NCBI RefSeq assembly: GCF_031845305.1
Contig: NZ_JAVREH010000011.1
Location: 1 to 64,000, forward strand
Direction of reading: 5' to 3'
Length of the DNA: 64,000 nt
From: Jatrophihabitans_A lederbergiae
Lineage (GTDB): Bacteria; Actinomycetota; Actinomycetes; Mycobacteriales; Jatrophihabitantaceae
A program made the position numbers and the translations under genes. Every line of letters begins with the position of its first letter. Within the stretch, counting starts at the first letter, position 1. The notes beneath the pieces were generated by a model. The model saw only the letters and a list, made by a program, of their open reading frames with translations, searched no databases and was not told the origin of the DNA. Of this stretch, positions 61,019-64,000 are shown piece after piece.

Positions 61019-62460
61019 GCGCCGTACACCGTCCTGCTGCCCGCGGAATCCTTCGCCAGCCGCTTGTTCAGGTACAGCCCCTCCAGCGCGAACTCCACGG
61101 CGGCCGCGGCGATGCCGACCGTGGCCGGTCCCTCGTGCACGCTGTCCGGCTCCAGGCGCTCCAGCAGCGACGAGAGCCCCGGGATGGTTCCGAGCTGTTC
61201 CAGCAACCGGTCGGCCGACACCGTGTCACCGGACTCCACCAGCAGGCCGGCGTCGAACTTCTGCTGCAGCGGGCGCAGGTCGAGTCCTGCCAGCCGGGCG
61301 CGGTAGGTCTCGGCGATGGCCCGCCGCAGCAGGTGTTCCAGCACCTCGAACTCCCGGCCCTCGTCGGCGTCCTCGAACTCGACCTTGCCGCGGGAGGCCG
61401 GAACGATGGCGGGCAGGTCGGCGACCCGGGCGACGGCGATCGGCTCACCGTTGATGGCCGCCCGCCGGACCGCGGAGGCGGCCACCGTCTCGACCGCGGC
61501 GATGGCGAACCGGGCCGAGACGCCGGAGCGCTGGTCGACCTGGGGCGCGTCCCGGACCGCGCGGGCGAACCGGGCGACCACCTCGATCAGGTGCGAGGGG
61601 ACGAGCGGGGCCGCGTGCGCGGTACCGTCCCCGTCCGTCTCGTCGCCCCAGAGCACGGCCGCCTCCTGCGCGATCAGGCGCAGCTCGTCGTCCAGTTCGA
61701 GGGGGTAGTGGGTCCGTATCTCGGCGCCGAACCGGTCCTTGAGCGGGGTGATGATGCGGCCGCGGTTGGTGTAGTCCTCGGGGTTGGCGCTGGCCACCAG
61801 CAGCAGGTCCAGCGGCAGCCGAAGCTGGTAGCCGCGTACCTGGATGTCGCGCTCCTCCAGGACGTTGAGCATGGCGACCTGGATTCGCTCGGCGAGGTCG
61901 GGCAGCTCGTTGATGGCGAAGATGCCGCGATTGGTACGCGGGACCAGCCCGTAGTGCACCGTCTCGGGGTCTCCGAGCGACCGGCCCTCGGCGACCTTGA
62001 TGGGGTCGATGTCGCCGATCAGGTCGCCGACCGAGGTGTCCGGCGTCGCAAGCTTCTCGCCGTAGCGCTCGCTGCGGTGCTTCCAGCTGATCGGCAGGTC
62101 GTCGCCCAGCTCGGCTGTCAGCCGGTGCGCGGCGGGCGTGATCGGGGCGTACGGGTGCTCGTTGATCTCGGAGCCGGCGAGAACCGGCGTCCATTCGTCG
62201 AGCAGCCCGACGAGGGTACGGATCAGCCGGGTCTTGCCCTGGCCGCGCTCGCCCAGCAGGACGATGTCGTGGCCGGCCAGCAGGGCCCGCTCGACCTCGG
62301 GGATGACGGTGTCGGAGAAACCGACAATGCCGGGAAGGGTCAGCTCGCCCGCGGCCAGGCGGGCGATCAGGTTCTGCCGGATTTCGGCCTTGACGACACG
62401 GTGGACGTGACCGGACGCGCGCAGCGCGCCCAGCGTGGAGATGTCGGGAGCTTCAGTCAC
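61015..62460 (-). CDS. MoxR/magnesium-chelatase-like AAA ATPase
   Basis: 481 residues. Walker A GERGQGKT (about 70), Walker B-like GIFAINELPDL, sensor SANPEDYTNRG and a lid domain resemble ChlI/BchI and Rv0958. It is expected to form hexamers and work with the VWA protein encoded 4 bases downstream. No chlorophyll or cobalamin genes are nearby, so a chelatase role is unlikely; protein-complex remodelling is more likely. GTG start with a poor ribosome site. Confidence 0.85.
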   Translation of the reverse strand: MTEAPDISTLGALRASGHVHRVVKAEIRQNLIARLAAGELTLPGIVGFSDTVIPEVERALLAGHDIVLLGERGQGKTRLIRTLVGLLDEWTPVLAGSEINEHPYAPITPAAHRLTAELGDDLPISWKHRSERYGEKLATPDTSVGDLIGDIDPIKVAEGRSLGDPETVHYGLVPRTNRGIFAINELPDLAERIQVAMLNVLEERDIQVRGYQLRLPLDLLLVASANPEDYTNRGRIITPLKDRFGAEIRTHYPLELDDELRLIAQEAAVLWGDETDGDGTAHAAPLVPSHLIEVVARFARAVRDAPQVDQRSGVSARFAIAAVETVAASAVRRAAINGEPIAVARVADLPAIVPASRGKVEFEDADEGREFEVLEHLLRRAIAETYRARLAGLDLRPLQQKFDAGLLVESGDTVSADRLLEQLGTIPGLSSLLERLEPDSVHEGPATVGIAAAAVEFALEGLYLNKRLAKDSAGSRTVYGA

Positions 62461-62493
62461 CCCAACGACGCTACGCAGCGAACGCCCGATCGG

Positions 62494-62988
62494 CTACGGA
62501 GTGTATGGCTTCGCGCTCAGCAAGGTGACACTCAGCGTCTTTCCGGTCGGCGTCGGGTACGACACGGTGTCGCCCTCCTTCGAGCCGGTGAGCGCCCTGC
62601 CCAGCGGCGAGGCGGAGGAGTAGACGTCCAGCTCGGTGGTGCCCGACTCCTCGCGGGAGCCGATCAGGAAGGTCTCGGTGTCGTCGTCGCCGTCGAAGCG
62701 GACGGTCACCACCATGCCGGGGCCGGCCTGCCCGGAGGTGGTCGGGGCCTCACCCACCTTGGCCTCACGCAGCAGCTGGGTGAGCTGCATGATGCGGCCC
62801 TCCTGCTTGCCCTGCTCCTCGCGGGCGGCGTGGTAGCCACCGTTCTCTTTGAGGTCGCCCTCTTCGCGGCGGTCGTTGATCTCTTGCGCCATGGCGGGCC
62901 GGTTGGCCACCAACTCCGCCAGCTCCTTCGAGAGGCGGTCGAAAGCCTCCTGGGTCAGCCAGCTCGTTGAGGAAGAGTCGGTGCTCAC
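62494..62988 (-). CDS. greA: Transcription elongation factor GreA
   Basis: 164 residues. The N-terminal coiled coil has the acidic tip (REEGDLKENGGYHAAREEQG) that enters the RNA polymerase channel and triggers cleavage of backtracked RNA. The C-terminal FKBP-like domain ends VTLLSAKPY. The GTG at 62988 has GGGAG upstream and gives the same length as the M. tuberculosis protein. Divergent from mca, the same arrangement as Rv1080c-Rv1082. Confidence 0.93.
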   Translation of the reverse strand: MSTDSSSTSWLTQEAFDRLSKELAELVANRPAMAQEINDRREEGDLKENGGYHAAREEQGKQEGRIMQLTQLLREAKVGEAPTTSGQAGPGMVVTVRFDGDDDTETFLIGSREESGTTELDVYSSASPLGRALTGSKEGDTVSYPTPTGKTLSVTLLSAKPYTP

Positions 62989-63137
62989 GGTGAAACTCCC
63001 AAATGCGGTCAATCACGGGTCTGGCAGGTGCCAGAAGCTTCAAAACGTAACACCGGCCGGGCTGGTTGGGCCACCTGGCCGCGATGCTTCCCACCCCGGC
63101 GCTCCCGTAATCCGGCAGCATCGGGGACAATGGAGCT

Positions 63138-64000
63138 GTGTCCGACAACTCCGCCGCTGTTCCACCCGCCGCTGTTCCACCCACCGACGCCCGTGAGCCG
63201 CTCCGGCTGATGTGCGTGCACGCCCATCCCGACGACGAGTCGAGCAAGGGCGCGGCAACCATGGCCAAGTACGTGGACGAGGGTGTCGAGGTCCTGGTGG
63301 TCAGCTGTACCGGCGGCGAGCGCGGTGACGTGCTGAACCCGGCGCTGAAGGACCGTCCCGAGATCGAGGCCAACATCCGTGAGATCCGGCGCACCGAGAT
63401 GGCTCAGGCGCAGCGCATCCTGGGCGTGAAGCATCACTGGCTCGGGTTCGTCGACTCCGGCCTGCCCGAGGGCGACCCGCTGCCGCCACTGCCCGAGGGC
63501 TGCTTCGGGCTGGTTCCGCTGGCGGAGTCGACCCGGGCGCTCGTCGAGCTGGTGCGCCAGTTCCGTCCGCACGTCATGACCACCTATGACGAGAACGGCG
63601 GGTATCCGCATCCTGACCACATCATGTGCCACAACGTCTCGGTCGCGGCGTTCGAGGCGGCGGGCGACATCGAGGCGTTCCCGGATGCCGGTGACCCGTG
63701 GCAGCCGTTGAAGCTGTATTACGACGTGACGTTCACCCGCGAGCGCATCGAGGCGCTGCACAACGCCATGGTCGAGCGGAACATCGAGTCCCCGTACGAG
63801 GAGTGGATAGCCAACTGGGAGGAGCGCGCGAAGGACCGGCGCGTGCCCACCGTGACGACGAAGGTGCACTGCGCCGATCAGTTCGACCGCCGGGACGCGG
63901 CCCTGCTGGCGCACGCCACCCAGGTCGACCCGGAGGGCTGGTTCTTCAAGATCCCGCTGGACGTGCAGCGCGAGGTGTTCCCCTGGGAGCAGTTCGAGCT
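63138..64000 (+). CDS. mca: Mycothiol S-conjugate amidase (3' end outside window)
   Basis: 287 codons visible; the gene runs off the right edge. An 18-residue Ala/Pro-rich start precedes CVHAHPDDESSKG, the zinc site of the MshB/Mca (LmbE) family; GGYPHPDHIMC supplies the other His ligand. It cleaves S-conjugates of mycothiol to mercapturates for export, a detoxification step, which implies that the organism makes mycothiol. GTG at 63138. An internal direct repeat (CCGCCGCTGTTCCACCC) lies within the first codons. Confidence 0.93.
   Translation, partial: MSDNSAAVPPAAVPPTDAREPLRLMCVHAHPDDESSKGAATMAKYVDEGVEVLVVSCTGGERGDVLNPALKDRPEIEANIREIRRTEMAQAQRILGVKHHWLGFVDSGLPEGDPLPPLPEGCFGLVPLAESTRALVELVRQFRPHVMTTYDENGGYPHPDHIMCHNVSVAAFEAAGDIEAFPDAGDPWQPLKLYYDVTFTRERIEALHNAMVERNIESPYEEWIANWEERAKDRRVPTVTTKVHCADQFDRRDAALLAHATQVDPEGWFFKIPLDVQREVFPWEQFE

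Overview
The window is 64 kb of high-GC DNA (GTG and TTG starts are common, and ATGA/GTGA gene overlaps are frequent) from an actinobacterium. Supporting markers are mca (mycothiol S-conjugate amidase), an HU protein with a long Lys/Ala/Pro/Thr tail, a GAF-ANTAR regulator, DUF501 and DUF4235 proteins, and gene orders I know from Mycobacterium tuberculosis (mfd-mazG-eno-FtsB-like-DUF501-ppx; thiolase-SGNH hydrolase-cbs-metB; greA-mca; sdhB-sdhA-membrane anchor-Rv0250c-like). Domain content does not fix the genus; a Frankia/Jatrophihabitans/Nakamurella-like lineage is a guess only.

Layout. 1-684: the end of an IS3-family element inserted into, and truncating, an L,D-transpeptidase gene. 701-5623 (minus strand): DNA alkylation repair (ogt, an Ada-AraC-AlkA fusion) and ppc. 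5938-29826: a large exopolysaccharide and extracellular-matrix locus. It has a polyprenyl-phosphate sugar transferase, two giant secreted beta-propeller proteins (one with LamG and Ig domains, one with a fibrinogen-like domain) sharing an almost identical C-terminal module, two GH16 glycanases, a GT2 glycosyltransferase, a Wzy-type polymerase, an Alg13/Alg14-like split glycosyltransferase, a Wzz/CpsD-like protein whose kinase half is degenerate, a Wzx flippase, a CDP-alcohol phosphotransferase, GalE, a TagD-like cytidylyltransferase and a Tat lipoprotein glycerophosphodiesterase.

30113-42446: housekeeping backbone with mfd, a YdeI-like gene, a YjbR-like gene, a SurA-N-like lipoprotein, mazG (with an expanded DPA repeat), GAF-ANTAR, eno, FtsB-like, DUF501, ppx/gppA, DUF4235 and type II NADH dehydrogenase. 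42502-42574: a tRNA with anticodon UAA but a short variable loop. 42915-49797: a Bax-inhibitor-like membrane protein, a thiolase with no stop codon at its usual end, an SGNH hydrolase, cbs, a beta-lactamase-like hydrolase and metB. 49826-53838: succinate dehydrogenase. 54023-57908: a deacetylase/acetyltransferase pair. 58213-64000: hupB, VWA protein, MoxR/ChlI-like ATPase, greA and the start of mca.

How the genes fit together: the 5.9-29.8 kb locus looks like one Wzx/Wzy-dependent polysaccharide system in several transcription units. One sugar is loaded on a lipid carrier (5938), extended by GT2 and the Alg13/14 pair, flipped (Wzx), polymerised (Wzy, Wzz-like) and probably trimmed by the GH16 enzymes. 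The propeller/fibrinogen-like proteins would be matrix or adhesin components, and the TagD-like, CDP-alcohol transferase and GDPD genes suggest a phospho-alcohol decoration. This combination is the best candidate here for an undescribed system.
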